Assembly (NCBI GenBank): GCA_003139995.1
Contig: PLIC01000233.1
Coordinates: forward strand, 31,334 to 95,333
Direction: 5' to 3'
DNA from: Candidatus Acidiflorens stordalenmirensis
GTDB taxonomy: Bacteria; Acidobacteriota; Terriglobia; Terriglobales; Acidobacteriaceae
Length of the DNA: 64,000 bases
The position numbers and the translations under genes are program-made. This document shows, in pieces, positions 49,220 to 60,293 of this stretch (position 1 is the first letter of the stretch; each line of letters begins with the position of its first letter). A model generated the notes under the pieces. The model did no database searches. It worked only from the letters and a program-made list of their open reading frames with translations, and had not been told where the DNA came from.

Positions 49220-50704
49220 CTACCTTTTCGTCAGATCCTTATGGCAGCTGGCGCAGAAAGCAGCGTCGTTGTCCTGGTCCTTTACCAGCAGATCGGGCTG
49301 TGCCGACGCATGCGGCTGGTGGCACGACATGCAGTTGATCTGCGCGCGCAACTTAGTAATATCGGTTGGATCGACCACGTCGGCAACTGGGTGGCCGTCC
49401 ACCGGATGCCCGCGTCCATACCTTATGGGCAGCACAACCGCCTTGTTCTTGGTGAAATAGTCCTCGGGAAGTTTCACGCTCCCGTTCAAGATAGTGATCA
49501 GGTGTTCGGTTTCGAGCTTCTTCGGTGGTTGAGCGTCGGGGCCGTGGCATTCCAGGCACAGCGTATCTGGTTTCTTGGTGCGCAACAGGTGATCGTTGTC
49601 GCCGCCGTGGGGCTCGTGGCAGGTCGCGCATCCCTGTTGAAAAGCCGGCTGATGGAGATGCGCCTTCTTAAACTCGCCGGCCTGATCGCTATGGCAGGCC
49701 AGACAGGCGCTGACCGGATCAGGTTGCAGAAAGCCCGGGGTTCTGCCGGCGTGGGGGTTGTGACAAGCCACGCACTCTCCCTGAGCGCCGGGATGCGGCA
49801 CCTTGGCCTTGTCGATCTTCTCCGCCTGATCGCTGTGACAGGTGGCGCAGAGCGCTCTCGTGTCGGCATTGGTCAGGACAACTTTGCCGTCTTTCGCGGG
49901 CTCGTGGCAGATCTCGCAGGTCTTGTCGGCAAATGGAGGATGCGTAAATCTCTGCATCAGCTTCGGCTGCGCGGATTGGTGCGGATCGTGGCACTGCGTA
50001 CAAGTGGCCGTAGCAAAGGGCTGCCCGTGGTGGGCCTTGATGAGCGCGGCGTCCTTGACGTCGTGGCAGTCGATGCAGAGCGCGGGAACGGTCTTGGTCA
50101 GGTGATTGTCGAATTCCTGCTTTCCCTTTTCGCCGACTTTGTGCGTCACGTGGCAGGTGCCGCAACCCATGTCGAGGGCGGCGTGGCGGCTGCCTTTTTC
50201 GGGGACGTTCAGACCCTGGTTGTGGCAGTCGAGGCAGAGGTTCTTGCCCTTTTCTCCCGCCGTGGGTCTCAATAACTGATTCTTGTTTTCGGAAACATGC
50301 GGGTCGTGACATTTGATGCAGTCGCGCACGGCGGCTGGATGAACGGTGCCCTTCAGCGTCGCCGCGTCCTTGTCGGCGTGGCAGGTGAGGCAGAGTGCCT
50401 GCGGAGTCGAAGTGATGAGCTTTACGCGGGTGATATCTTTGTTGACCCGGATTTCATGGCAGCTCAGACAACCCGTCGCGATGGCCGAATGGACGAACTT
50501 GCCTTTCGACTTATCCGCATGGCACTCGATGCACTTAGCCGCGTCGGTGTTCTTATCCAAAGGAACGGGGTGAACGGCGGCGGCGGCGCGCGAAAGCAAT
50601 AGCGCGATGAGCGCAAAGAAAATTAGGACATCAATACCAAGAGCGAGGTCGCCGTGATTTGCGACCTTCTTGCGGAACCAGATGCGATGGGCGAGCAGTC
50701 TCAC
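49220..50704 (-). CDS. 16-heme cytochrome c with doubled CXXCH motifs
   Basis: 494 residues with an N-terminal membrane segment (about 21-40). Sixteen CxxCH motifs follow at short regular spacing, many as CxxCHxPH or in pairs about 25 residues apart (CIECH, CLSCH, CLTCH, CIKCH, CLDCH, CGTCH, CIDCH, CTQCH, CEICH, CATCH, CVACH, CLACH, CATCH, CLECH, CMSCH, CASCH). This is the doubled-CXXCH pattern of periplasmic or outer-surface wires. Lys- and Asp-rich between hemes. GTG start. First gene of the minus-strand cytochrome cluster, with the NHL gene next. Confidence 0.88.
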   Translation of the reverse strand: MRLLAHRIWFRKKVANHGDLALGIDVLIFFALIALLLSRAAAAVHPVPLDKNTDAAKCIECHADKSKGKFVHSAIATGCLSCHEIRVNKDITRVKLITSTPQALCLTCHADKDAATLKGTVHPAAVRDCIKCHDPHVSENKNQLLRPTAGEKGKNLCLDCHNQGLNVPEKGSRHAALDMGCGTCHVTHKVGEKGKQEFDNHLTKTVPALCIDCHDVKDAALIKAHHGQPFATATCTQCHDPHQSAQPKLMQRFTHPPFADKTCEICHEPAKDGKVVLTNADTRALCATCHSDQAEKIDKAKVPHPGAQGECVACHNPHAGRTPGFLQPDPVSACLACHSDQAGEFKKAHLHQPAFQQGCATCHEPHGGDNDHLLRTKKPDTLCLECHGPDAQPPKKLETEHLITILNGSVKLPEDYFTKNKAVVLPIRYGRGHPVDGHPVADVVDPTDITKLRAQINCMSCHQPHASAQPDLLVKDQDNDAAFCASCHKDLTKR

Positions 50705-51197
50705 ACGGCCTCCGAAGGGTCCGTTTGCACGAAAGTAGCCGTATCACAAGAAATACTGTTGCGAGTTGCAACGCATACGTAACTAACTGAACAAGAGCAG
50801 GTTGAGGAGCATATTCGATGTGGCTCGGAAAGCCCTGGCTGTAATTATGAGCCTCGAATGGGCCTTCTGCCACAGCATCGTCGGTGAAATGCCCCAAGGG
50901 CAAGGTTTCAAAGTATCAAGGTTTCATGGCGCCAGCAAAGACTCGGCAATCCGAACCCGCAACGGATCTTCGAAACTCTGAAACCTTGAAACTTTGAATC
51001 CCTGAGACCTTGTAACTCTGAAGCTTGGCTCGATGGGTCAAATGCCCGTCGAACTGGACTGGAGTGCGCGATTTAGCCCAAACCGGCGGTCTTGGCCATC
51101 GCCATCTTACTGGTAAGTGCCGCTAAACCTGTTGGTTATCAGCCATGTCATGTCTGGCGTGGAACTTGCATTTAAAGCTTGGGAGCAGGGAGAGGAT
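50705..51197. other. Divergent intergenic region
   Basis: About 490 bp between the 16-heme cytochrome and resB, which are read in opposite directions, so it should hold two promoters. Contains the inverted repeat at 50908-50997. No gene supported. Confidence 0.4.
50908..50997. repeat. 19-bp inverted repeat
   Basis: TCAAAGTATCAAGGTTTCA (50908-50926) is complementary to 50979-50997 with one mismatch, enclosing 52 bp. Both arms are built from TTTCAA/GAAACC units, and partial copies lie nearby (50901, 51007). Possible mobile-repeat remnant or transcript hairpin. Confidence 0.55.
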
Positions 51198-52685
51198 ATG
51201 GCCGTAGATTTGCGAGCACTCGCCCACAAAACGTGGCGCATCGTTGCTTCCATCCAGACCGGCGTGGTTCTCCTGATCCTGGTCGTGATTCTCGCGGCGG
51301 TCGGAACTATCGTGCTGCAGCGGCCGGTGACCGAGCCCGACGAGATGCAGAGCGCATACTCCCCGCAGGCTCTCCGGATACTCGACGCGGTCGGGCTGAC
51401 CGATGTATTTCACTCCTGGTGGTTCCTCGGACTGGTGCTGCTGGTCAGCCTCTGCATCGCGGCGGCTTCCATCGATCGTTTCCCCAACTCGTGGCGATAC
51501 TTCTCGCGTCCGTACAAATATCCCGACGAAAGCTTCCGCCGCGCTTTGCATCCGCAGAAATCGCTGGCCATCGCCGACGAAGAATCGGGGTTGATGGCGG
51601 CGGAGCAAGCGCTGCATTCCGTGGGATTCAACCCCGAGCGAGTCATTCCCCGGACGATTCCCAAAGACTCCCGCGCCGATCCCTATGAAGGCCACTTCGG
51701 AATTTTCGCCGAGCGGCACCGCATCTCCGAACTCGCCGTGTATATCGTCCATGCCAGCCTCCTGCTGATTTTCTTTGGCACGGTCGTGGATGGTCTTTGG
51801 GGATGGCGGGGCACGCTCAATCTGAACGAGGGGCAGACTTCCAACCTCGTCGAATTGCGCGACGGCACCACGCGCGCTCTCCCGTTTGCCATTCGCTGCG
51901 ATGCCGCCGGTCAGGAAAACTACACGGACGGCACTCCGAAGAAGTGGTGGTCCCAGCTCGCCGTGGTCAAAGAAGGACGGGATGTGCAAAAGAAAGAAAT
52001 TGTCGTGAACGATCCGCTTGTCTATAGCGGCGTCCGCTTCTACCAATCGAGCTACGGCCCGAATGGCAAGGTCGACAAGTTGACGCTGGTTGCGGTGCCG
52101 GGCAATGGTTCTGGCGTGAAGCAGGAGATCGGCCTGGCCGTAAACGACACTGTCGCGCTCGACGCCGATACCACTGTGCGCTTCGCCGAATTTATTCCCG
52201 ACTACGCAGTTCGCGACGGGCAGGTGTACCGGAAGTCGAACGAGTTGGGAAATCCGGCAGTCCATTTGGTGGTAACTTCGAAAGGCACCGCGAAAGACTT
52301 CGACGTCTGGTTTCCGCCGATGGACGAGGTCGCCGACAACTTGAAAGCGCCCTACCAATTCCAGGCGACGGATTTGAAGATGGGCCACTTCACGGGATTG
52401 CAGGTTTCGCACGAGCCGGGACAGTGGGGAGTCTGGTCGGGCGTAGTGCTGTTGGGCGTTGGACTGGCATTCGTGTTCTACGTGGTGCACATGCGGTTTT
52501 GGGCGGTACCGGTTTGCGATTCAAAGACGGGCAAGTACTCGCTCTGGATCGGGGGAAGCGCGAACCGCAACCGGGACGCGTTTGAGCATCGCTTCAGCGA
52601 TCTGGTCGTGTTGGTGGAAGAAGAACTGAAGGCGGTTCCCAGGACCTCTCCGACCGAGCGGGTCGCGACAGTCGTCGGGAACTAA
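51198..52685 (+). CDS. resB: Cytochrome c biogenesis protein ResB
   Basis: 495-residue System II maturation factor (ResB/Ccs1), part of the heme-handling and ligation complex with CcsA. Transmembrane segments at about 22-42, 71-90, 180-200 and near the C-terminus (VVLLGVGLAFVFYVVHM), with a large periplasmic domain between the last two. Motifs: WRIVASIQTGVVLLILVVILAAVGTI, HRISELAVYIVHASLLLIFFG and PLVYSGVRFYQSSYG, the ResB hallmark. Start chosen at 51198, where GGGAGAGG precedes the ATG. CcsA is 36 bp downstream. Supplies the machinery for about 50 heme attachments encoded nearby. Confidence 0.92.
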   Translation: MAVDLRALAHKTWRIVASIQTGVVLLILVVILAAVGTIVLQRPVTEPDEMQSAYSPQALRILDAVGLTDVFHSWWFLGLVLLVSLCIAAASIDRFPNSWRYFSRPYKYPDESFRRALHPQKSLAIADEESGLMAAEQALHSVGFNPERVIPRTIPKDSRADPYEGHFGIFAERHRISELAVYIVHASLLLIFFGTVVDGLWGWRGTLNLNEGQTSNLVELRDGTTRALPFAIRCDAAGQENYTDGTPKKWWSQLAVVKEGRDVQKKEIVVNDPLVYSGVRFYQSSYGPNGKVDKLTLVAVPGNGSGVKQEIGLAVNDTVALDADTTVRFAEFIPDYAVRDGQVYRKSNELGNPAVHLVVTSKGTAKDFDVWFPPMDEVADNLKAPYQFQATDLKMGHFTGLQVSHEPGQWGVWSGVVLLGVGLAFVFYVVHMRFWAVPVCDSKTGKYSLWIGGSANRNRDAFEHRFSDLVVLVEEELKAVPRTSPTERVATVVGN

Positions 52686-52721
52686 ACCGGGGGAACTGAA
52701 CCGGCTCATTGGAGGATGGGA

Positions 52722-54131
52722 ATGGCACGAGCAAGAGCGGAACAGCAGCAACCGGCAACCGGCACGACCCTGATCGTACTGGTCGGATTGGCAGTCGTAT
52801 TCCTGCTGTTCATGGCATTTCTGAACGTGGTCACAACGAAGACCGGCAATCTCCTGAACGAGACGAACCTGCTCTTCGCCACTCTGATTTTCTACTCCGG
52901 CGCCGGCGCGCTGTATCTGGGATTTGGAGTCACCGGCACCGAGTCGTATGTGAAGTTCGCGTCGCTCGCCACCTGGCTGGGATTGCTCTTCAACACCGCC
53001 GCTATTGCTCATCGCTGGTACGAAGCTGGACATGCGCCGTTTTCCAGCGTTTACGAAATGCTGCTCAGCTTCGTGTGGACACTGGCTGTGCTCACACTGG
53101 TCGCCGAAAAGAAATATGGCGTGAAGGTCATTGGCACGGTCACGATGCCGGTGGCGATTGTGGGCGTGGTGCTGATGCAATTGCTGCGGACCGATGTGCA
53201 TCCCTTGGTTCCCGCGCTGCAATCGACGTGGTTGCACGTGCACGTCACGCTGGCCATGCTGGCCTACGCGGCATGTGCTCTAAGCTTTGCTCTCGCTATG
53301 ATGTTCCTGATCCAGGACAACATGAAGACCGAGACCTTCCTCGCTGTGACCAGCGCCAGCACACTGGCCATTTACGCCAGCGTCGTTTTGACGCGCTTCG
53401 AGAAGTGGGGCGGGCTGAGCTTGGCGGCGTGGAACCCGGAAGCGAAGGCAGAAGTATTTCTTGCTAAGAATGTACGCTTGTTCGTCACCATCCCGGACCT
53501 CGGCTGGCTAATGACGCTGACGCTCTTGGTGGTCGCATCGCCGCTGGTCTTCTACGGCCTCTCGCGCTGGAAAAATAACGACAGCTTCCTGACGCTCGCC
53601 AATCGCGCCGTGTTCCTGAGCATTCTTCTCCAAGTGATGGCGCTGGTCGTGTTTCTGGTGGACGCCTATGATGGCCGCTATCCGTCGCTCGACGCAGACG
53701 GAAAATTCCCGACAAGCCTCGCCGCCAGCCCTTTCATATTGTCGGGCTTAGTGGGTGGCGTGTTTATCTCGCTGCTTTATCTCCTGCTGCTGTGGCGGCG
53801 CCCGGATCTGGAGCGGTTGCTGCCCAACGCGGACAACCTCGACCGGATCACCTACAAAACTATCTCGATAGCCTTCCCCTTACTAACTCTGATGATCGCC
53901 TCCGGAGCGTACTGGGCGAACCAGACCTGGGGTTCGTATTGGAGTTGGGATCCGAAAGAAACCTGGGCAGCGATTACCTGGTTGGTGTACGCCCTCTATT
54001 TGCACATGCGCATCACTCGGGGATGGCGGGGCCGTCGCGCTGCTTACTTTGCCATCGCCGGCTTTGCCGTGGTGATGTTCACTTTCTTCGGGGTGACTTA
54101 CTTGTTGCCCGGACTGCACGCTTATGCCTAG
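52722..54131 (+). CDS. ccsA: Cytochrome c biogenesis protein CcsA/CcsB
   Basis: 469-residue heme-handling protein of System II, ligating heme to CxxCH of apocytochromes outside the inner membrane. Multiple transmembrane helices; the tryptophan-rich WGSYWSWDPKETWA motif that binds heme is near residue 402, and conserved His ligands appear around HVHVTLAMLAYAACALSF and HMRITRGWRGR. ATG at 52722 has GGAGG six bases upstream; an ATG two codons earlier is too close to it. The stop overlaps the next gene. Confidence 0.93.
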   Translation: MARARAEQQQPATGTTLIVLVGLAVVFLLFMAFLNVVTTKTGNLLNETNLLFATLIFYSGAGALYLGFGVTGTESYVKFASLATWLGLLFNTAAIAHRWYEAGHAPFSSVYEMLLSFVWTLAVLTLVAEKKYGVKVIGTVTMPVAIVGVVLMQLLRTDVHPLVPALQSTWLHVHVTLAMLAYAACALSFALAMMFLIQDNMKTETFLAVTSASTLAIYASVVLTRFEKWGGLSLAAWNPEAKAEVFLAKNVRLFVTIPDLGWLMTLTLLVVASPLVFYGLSRWKNNDSFLTLANRAVFLSILLQVMALVVFLVDAYDGRYPSLDADGKFPTSLAASPFILSGLVGGVFISLLYLLLLWRRPDLERLLPNADNLDRITYKTISIAFPLLTLMIASGAYWANQTWGSYWSWDPKETWAAITWLVYALYLHMRITRGWRGRRAAYFAIAGFAVVMFTFFGVTYLLPGLHAYA

Positions 54132-55257
54132 CCGCCCTCAGTCCGCAGCGAAGGCAACCGGGCCGCCGCAGGCAGAGGACTTCCGCATGGGTCCCGTGGG
54201 CGTCAATTGGCAGCTCAAGGCAATCTTGCCGGTAGTGTCGGTACTGCTGGCGGGGCTTTTTCTCTTCATTCTAGCGACCGTATCTTTGCGCGATCCGGAA
54301 CGCCACGCGGTGCTGATCGTCGCTGGCGCGGGAGCGGTCGTTATATGCGCAGTGTTAATCGGCGCGCTTGCCTTTGTGATTCAACGGCCCATGGTCGAAT
54401 TGCAGGAGAAAATCGCGCTGGTGAGTGAAGGCAATCTCGACGTCGCGGTCAGCTTCTCCAAGCGTAACGACGAAATCGGAGACCTCGGCCGCAACTTCAA
54501 CCATATGATGCAGCAGTTGCGCGAGAGCCGCGAGGAGATTGAGCGCCTGCATCGCACGCAAATGTCTCGCGCCGAGCACCTGGCGACGCTCGGCGAGATG
54601 GCTACCGGCTTGGCCCACGAGATTCGCAACCCGCTTGCCGGAATCGCGGGAGTCATCGAAATCATCGGCCGCGATCTGCCTTCCAACAGTCCGGCGCGGG
54701 TGGTAGTGAAAGATGTTCGCCTGGAAGTCGCGCAGATCAACCGCATATTGACCGATCTTCTGGAAACGGCGCGGCCTCACCCGCCGCAGATTCATTCGAG
54801 CGACCTCAACACGACGGTGGAGCACGCCGTGATGCTGGCTCGCCAGCAGGTGCTCTCAAGACCGATCAAGATCGAGCTGCAGCAGGCGCCCGATCTGCCT
54901 GAAGTCGAGCACGACAGCGATCAGATTCACCAGGTGCTTCTGAATCTGCTCCTGAACGCAGTTCAAGCCATCGAGGGGCCGGGCACAGTGCGTGTCGAGA
55001 TCGGTTCGCGAGATGGTTGCGCCAGCGTGGTCGTGAGCGACACTGGGCGCGGTATCCCTGCTCAGAACCTGTCAAACATTTTCCGGCCGTTCTACACCAC
55101 CAAGGGCAATGGCACAGGCCTTGGTCTTTCTCTTGCCCGCCGCATCGTGGAAGAACATCATGGCCGCATCGAAGTGAGCAGCGAGGTTGGAAAAGGAAGC
55201 AAGTTTGAGGTGGTGCTGCCATTTCAAATGCCTACCGGTCAGGCCGCAGCTTCCTAG
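54124..55257 (+). CDS. HAMP-domain sensor histidine kinase
   Basis: 377 residues. Two transmembrane helices (about 32-54 and 62-86) with almost no periplasmic loop, a HAMP domain (86-140: IQRPMVELQEKIALVSEGNLDV), HisKA with His165 (ATGLAHEIRNPLAGIAG) and HATPase with LLNAVQAI, DTGRGIPAQN and GTGLGLSLARRIV. NtrB-like sensor. Overlaps ccsA by 8 bp, so it is co-expressed with cytochrome maturation. The sigma54 regulator at 57.2 kb is the likely partner although a reverse-strand gene intervenes. Alternative start ATG at 54187. Confidence 0.87.
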   Translation: MPSRPQSAAKATGPPQAEDFRMGPVGVNWQLKAILPVVSVLLAGLFLFILATVSLRDPERHAVLIVAGAGAVVICAVLIGALAFVIQRPMVELQEKIALVSEGNLDVAVSFSKRNDEIGDLGRNFNHMMQQLRESREEIERLHRTQMSRAEHLATLGEMATGLAHEIRNPLAGIAGVIEIIGRDLPSNSPARVVVKDVRLEVAQINRILTDLLETARPHPPQIHSSDLNTTVEHAVMLARQQVLSRPIKIELQQAPDLPEVEHDSDQIHQVLLNLLLNAVQAIEGPGTVRVEIGSRDGCASVVVSDTGRGIPAQNLSNIFRPFYTTKGNGTGLGLSLARRIVEEHHGRIEVSSEVGKGSKFEVVLPFQMPTGQAAAS

Positions 55258-55373
55258 CAGGCTAAGGCCGCGCCAAAATCTTCATAGGGTAGCCGGCGCT
55301 CAGATGAGAGAGCGTCAAGTACATCGCCTCCAGAAGCGAGTAGGCCGCCTGCACTCCGGTCTAAGAGACTTGA

Positions 55374-56990
55374 CTATTGTTTTTTCACAAGGCCCTTGCT
55401 CTCGTCCTTGTGGCCGAAATCGAGGCCGAAATGAGGGTCTGATTTCGTGCCATGAATCTCGATCGGAACTTCCGTTCCGGCGCCGTTCTTGCTGAAAAAT
55501 GGGTCCACCGGTTTCAGCAATATCGACTTCCAGCCCGTCACCATCTGCGAAAGTTTCGCGTCCAGGCGTGCTTTACCATGAAAATCGAATTGGTTCCCAT
55601 CCAAACTGTATGTCCCGGTCAAGTTCACTCGGGTGCCGGGAACCTGGAACCGCAGTTGTGAAAAGGAAATAAGTCCGTTGCTGAGACTGAATGTGCCCTC
55701 CATCTCGGCGTGTACATTGTCGGGGATATTGTCCTGAGCCGGCTTCGGTTCGCCCTGGCTTCTCATACTAAGCGCGTCGACTTTGCCCTGGATCTTTTCG
55801 TTCGTGAAGTGCGCCCCCGACACTTGAAAATTTCCTGCCAGCTTCAAGCGATTGGCGACGTCGGCCTCGCCCGGAGGCAGGTCAAACTTCGTCTTCAAAC
55901 GAACTAAGCCGGTCATGATCGGGGGGTCGGTTCGTATCGCCATTTTCAGCAAGTCTTCGATCTTTCCCTTCTCAATCACGACGTCCAGTTCCACACGGTG
56001 CCCACCGGGGTCTCTCGTCCGCACCACCGAGCCGTTCGCCACCAGCCATGAATTCAGAATTTTTGCTTTTACCGGCTGAAGGTATGTGTCGCCGCTGGTT
56101 CCGTCCACAGTGGCGTGAAAGTCAGTGTGCAAGGGAACTGAGCGCCCGCTGATCGCGACGCGAAAATCTGGAGTGTCGGTTGCGCCATCCACGACAATGT
56201 TGTCAAGAATGCCGGCGTACTTGCCAGTCGACCAGAGGATTCCGGCGAGCCCCTTGATCGTGCCCAAATCTGCATGGTCAAACGAATAAGTCCCGCTCAC
56301 CGGAGTGTCGCGAGGGCTGTCTGCCTGCCATGGGCCAAACAATCCACTTGAAAGGATGTGTCCCACGGGCTTGGGGTTGGTCAAGTTTGCATCGAAATGC
56401 AGGGGAGAACCGGGCCCAATGCTCGTCATTTTCAAGCTCTCGATGTCAAATTCCAGCGGCCGCCTGCCCGGCCGCAGAGTATTCACGATCAGTTGTGCTT
56501 TGTCGCAGACAAGTCTATCCACGATGATTTCTATTTTTCCCCCTTTGGGCTCCATGTTATTCATCTCGCTGCGATGTTCTCTAGGCGGCAAATTCAACTC
56601 CAGTCCTTTGACATACACCGTGTCGACATGCATGGGAGAGCGAAAAAGATCCCGGATTCCCATGTGAAACCGGAATTCTGCAACATTAATGATCGGCTGA
56701 AATCCCGGTTCGTAATTGTTGGGGTCTGTTTCTCCGAAGATTCTGAGTCCGGCGCCCGAAACCTGGAGCCCCTTAAGCAGCGAGACATGGAAGGCGTCAA
56801 GCTCAACCTTGCTCTTGAATCTGGTCGACAGAGTCTCAATCACAGCCGCGCGCAGGGTCGGCTCGGCGCGGTGGACCACGATGCCCAGTACGATGATCGC
56901 TACAATTAACAGCAGACCGATTCCGCCGATCCAGCGCCAACGGCCTACTGGCTTGTTCGCCCGAAGAAAGTTTTGTTCGTTTTCTGCCAT
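55374..56990 (-). CDS. AsmA-like envelope protein
   Basis: 538 residues with one N-terminal transmembrane helix (about 19-41), then a long beta-rich periplasmic region. VELDAFHVSLLKGLQVSGAGLRIFG, VKGLELNLP and FHGKARLDAKLSQMVTG resemble the repeating strands of AsmA/DUF748-type proteins, which are implicated in lipid transport or outer-membrane assembly. The C-terminus is Lys/Asp-rich. Opposite in strand to both neighbours. Family assignment is by pattern only. Confidence 0.55.
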   Translation of the reverse strand: MAENEQNFLRANKPVGRWRWIGGIGLLLIVAIIVLGIVVHRAEPTLRAAVIETLSTRFKSKVELDAFHVSLLKGLQVSGAGLRIFGETDPNNYEPGFQPIINVAEFRFHMGIRDLFRSPMHVDTVYVKGLELNLPPREHRSEMNNMEPKGGKIEIIVDRLVCDKAQLIVNTLRPGRRPLEFDIESLKMTSIGPGSPLHFDANLTNPKPVGHILSSGLFGPWQADSPRDTPVSGTYSFDHADLGTIKGLAGILWSTGKYAGILDNIVVDGATDTPDFRVAISGRSVPLHTDFHATVDGTSGDTYLQPVKAKILNSWLVANGSVVRTRDPGGHRVELDVVIEKGKIEDLLKMAIRTDPPIMTGLVRLKTKFDLPPGEADVANRLKLAGNFQVSGAHFTNEKIQGKVDALSMRSQGEPKPAQDNIPDNVHAEMEGTFSLSNGLISFSQLRFQVPGTRVNLTGTYSLDGNQFDFHGKARLDAKLSQMVTGWKSILLKPVDPFFSKNGAGTEVPIEIHGTKSDPHFGLDFGHKDESKGLVKKQ

Positions 56991-57171
56991 GCTCGATCCC
57001 AGCTTTCACAGCCGATTGTAGAGCAACCTGTTGGGGATGTTTGCAGGAGTCCGGCTAGGGCACGCGCTACACGGGGGCCATCCTGCCGGTCGGCCCAATC
57101 CCGGCGCTGCCCCGTTCCTTCCGCCACACGGACAAGGCAGCCGCTTCCATTTCGTAGTAAATTAGTCACCT

Positions 57172-58626
<1,455 letters not shown>

Positions 58627-58635
<9 letters not shown>

Positions 58636-58654
58636 TCTGTGAGCAGTGATCTGT
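58627..58654. repeat. 14-bp tandem duplication at the end of the regulator gene
   Basis: GAGCAGTGATCTGT is repeated head to tail (58627-58640 and 58641-58654). The stop codon TGA (58633-58635) lies in the first copy. Confidence 0.6.
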
Positions 58655-58668
58655 GCGTGCGGTCTTCG

Positions 58669-60006
58669 CTACACCGATTTGGCGCCCGTAAGCGATTGTT
58701 CGGTCGTTTGCAGGTGGAAGAGGCGGCGCAGGGCTGTGGTTAGCTGTTCCTCTTCCGCCTTTTCTGGAAGGCCCTTGAGTTCGCGGGCCAGGGAGCCTGC
58801 GATTCTCTGCGTCATCCGGGACATCATGGCATTTAGCATTTCGTCCTGGTCCTTGGAAAAAGGTCCGTTCTCTTGCCGGAGGGAATCCAGTTCTTGCCGG
58901 CAAATCTCGTCCAGCCGCTGGCGCAGCGCCACGATGGTCGGCACGACGCGCTCCGCCACCAGCTTGCAACGGAAGCCTTGCGCCTCGGCCCGCAGAATCT
59001 TCTGCGCCTCGCGAGCGGCGGCCTCGCGCTCGCTTGCGTTGTGGTCTTCCACGTTTTCCAGGTCGTCAAGGTCATAGAGGAAAACGCCATTGACCTCGCG
59101 TACTGCAGCGTCAATGTTGCGGGGCATCGCGATATCCACGATCACCAGAGGCTGGTCTTGGTCTTGGCGGCTCTGGCGCCCGCGAACCTTGCGTTCATGA
59201 ATCATGACTTCGGCTTCTTCGCGGCTGAGAATCGTGTGCGGACAGGAAGTCGAGCTGATGATGATGTCGGCCTCCGCCATGGGTTGCCAGCGCTCTTCAT
59301 ACGGGATCGCAACCCCACCGAGCTTCGCTGCCAGCTCAACCGCGTGCTCGAGGGTGCGATTAATCACGCTCACGCAGAGGGAACCGGCGCCATGTTTGAG
59401 CAACTCACGGGCTGAAAGCTCACCCATCTTGCCCGCGCCGAGCAGAAGCACTTTCTTGTTTTCCAGAGTGCCGAAAATCTGGCGCGCAAGTTCCACGGCG
59501 GCGTAAGGAATCGAAACCGCCGCGTTGCCAATCGCCGTCTCACTGCGCACGCGCTCAGAGACTGTGAGCGCCTTTTGCAACACAGCATCGAGGAATCGGC
59601 CGGTTGCCCCCACCTTCTGCGCCTGCTTCCAAGCCTCGTTCACCTGGGAAACGACCTGAGGCTCGCCGACCACCATGGAGTCGAGGCTGGATGCGACGCG
59701 GAAGATATGCAGGAGCGCGCCTTCATCCAGCAAACGATAGAAGTGCTTCCACTCGCACAGCTTGAGGCCATATTCGGAGCCCAGGAGCCGCATCACCGAG
59801 TTGGCTGCCAGCGTGACATCGTTGGCCCACAGCCAAAACTCAGTGCGGTTACAGGTGGCCATTACAATGACTTCTTCGATGCCTTCCGCCCGCGACAACT
59901 GCACCAGGGCTTCGTAGCGCCGGTTTTCGCCGATCCAGAAACGCTCCCGCACGGCCACTGGGGCGGTGCGATAGTTCAGGCCAACCACCATGAGAGTGGG
60001 TTCCAA
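58669..60006 (-). CDS. hemA: Glutamyl-tRNA reductase
   Basis: First step of the C5 heme pathway: NADPH reduction of Glu-tRNA to glutamate-1-semialdehyde. About 445 residues. Catalytic Cys in [11 protein letters not shown]; the N-terminal [14 protein letters not shown]; the [17 protein letters not shown] segment; the NADPH domain [22 protein letters not shown]; the C-terminal dimer helices. I prefer the TTG at 60006 ([12 protein letters not shown]), eight bases after AGGAG; ATG 59991 is also possible and a longer frame to 60045 is unlikely. Fits the high heme demand of the window. Confidence 0.93.
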   Translation of the reverse strand: MEPTLMVVGLNYRTAPVAVRERFWIGENRRYEALVQLSRAEGIEEVIVMATCNRTEFWLWANDVTLAANSVMRLLGSEYGLKLCEWKHFYRLLDEGALLHIFRVASSLDSMVVGEPQVVSQVNEAWKQAQKVGATGRFLDAVLQKALTVSERVRSETAIGNAAVSIPYAAVELARQIFGTLENKKVLLLGAGKMGELSARELLKHGAGSLCVSVINRTLEHAVELAAKLGGVAIPYEERWQPMAEADIIISSTSCPHTILSREEAEVMIHERKVRGRQSRQDQDQPLVIVDIAMPRNIDAAVREVNGVFLYDLDDLENVEDHNASEREAAAREAQKILRAEAQGFRCKLVAERVVPTIVALRQRLDEICRQELDSLRQENGPFSKDQDEMLNAMMSRMTQRIAGSLARELKGLPEKAEEEQLTTALRRLFHLQTTEQSLTGAKSV

Positions 60007-60235
60007 CGCTTCTTCTCCTGCCGACCTACGATAGGAAAAGCACACAGGATGCCAAAGAAGATTCCGCGGCAGAGCGGAGATTCGTTTTCGTTTCAGTTAG
60101 TTAGAGCAATTTAGATGAGAAGGGAAGCGGGACCGGCAGGGTCGGATTGCGGGATATCACGCTGGTCGCGTGTCATTTGGCCCCGTAAGGAGATTCACCA
60201 CGGAGACACGGAGGCGACGGAAAAAATCGCTCTTG
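60007..60235. other. Intergenic region upstream of hemA
   Basis: About 230 bp. CAGTTAGTTAGAG near 60095 and a TTCACCACGGAGACACGGAG string at about 60195-60214, of a type often seen as dispersed sequence. No gene seen. Confidence 0.3.
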
Positions 60236-60272
60236 GCTCTTAGCTTTTGGCTTCTAGCCAAAAGCTAAGAGC
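60236..60272 (-). terminator. Perfect 17-bp hairpin after the radical SAM gene
   Basis: GCTCTTAGCTTTTGGCT (60236-60252) pairs perfectly with 60256-60272, with a 3-nt loop. On the minus strand it is 22 bp past the radical SAM stop and is followed after a short gap by TTTTTT, so it likely ends that transcript before hemA. Confidence 0.65.
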
Positions 60273-60293
60273 TAAAGGCCAACGGCGCTTTTC

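Noticed and set aside
49241..50275. 344-codon plus-strand frame
   Set aside because: Antisense of the 16-heme cytochrome, whose regular CxxCH spacing shows the true frame.
51123..52490. 455-codon minus-strand frame
   Set aside because: Antisense of resB, whose transmembrane and ResB motifs are clear.
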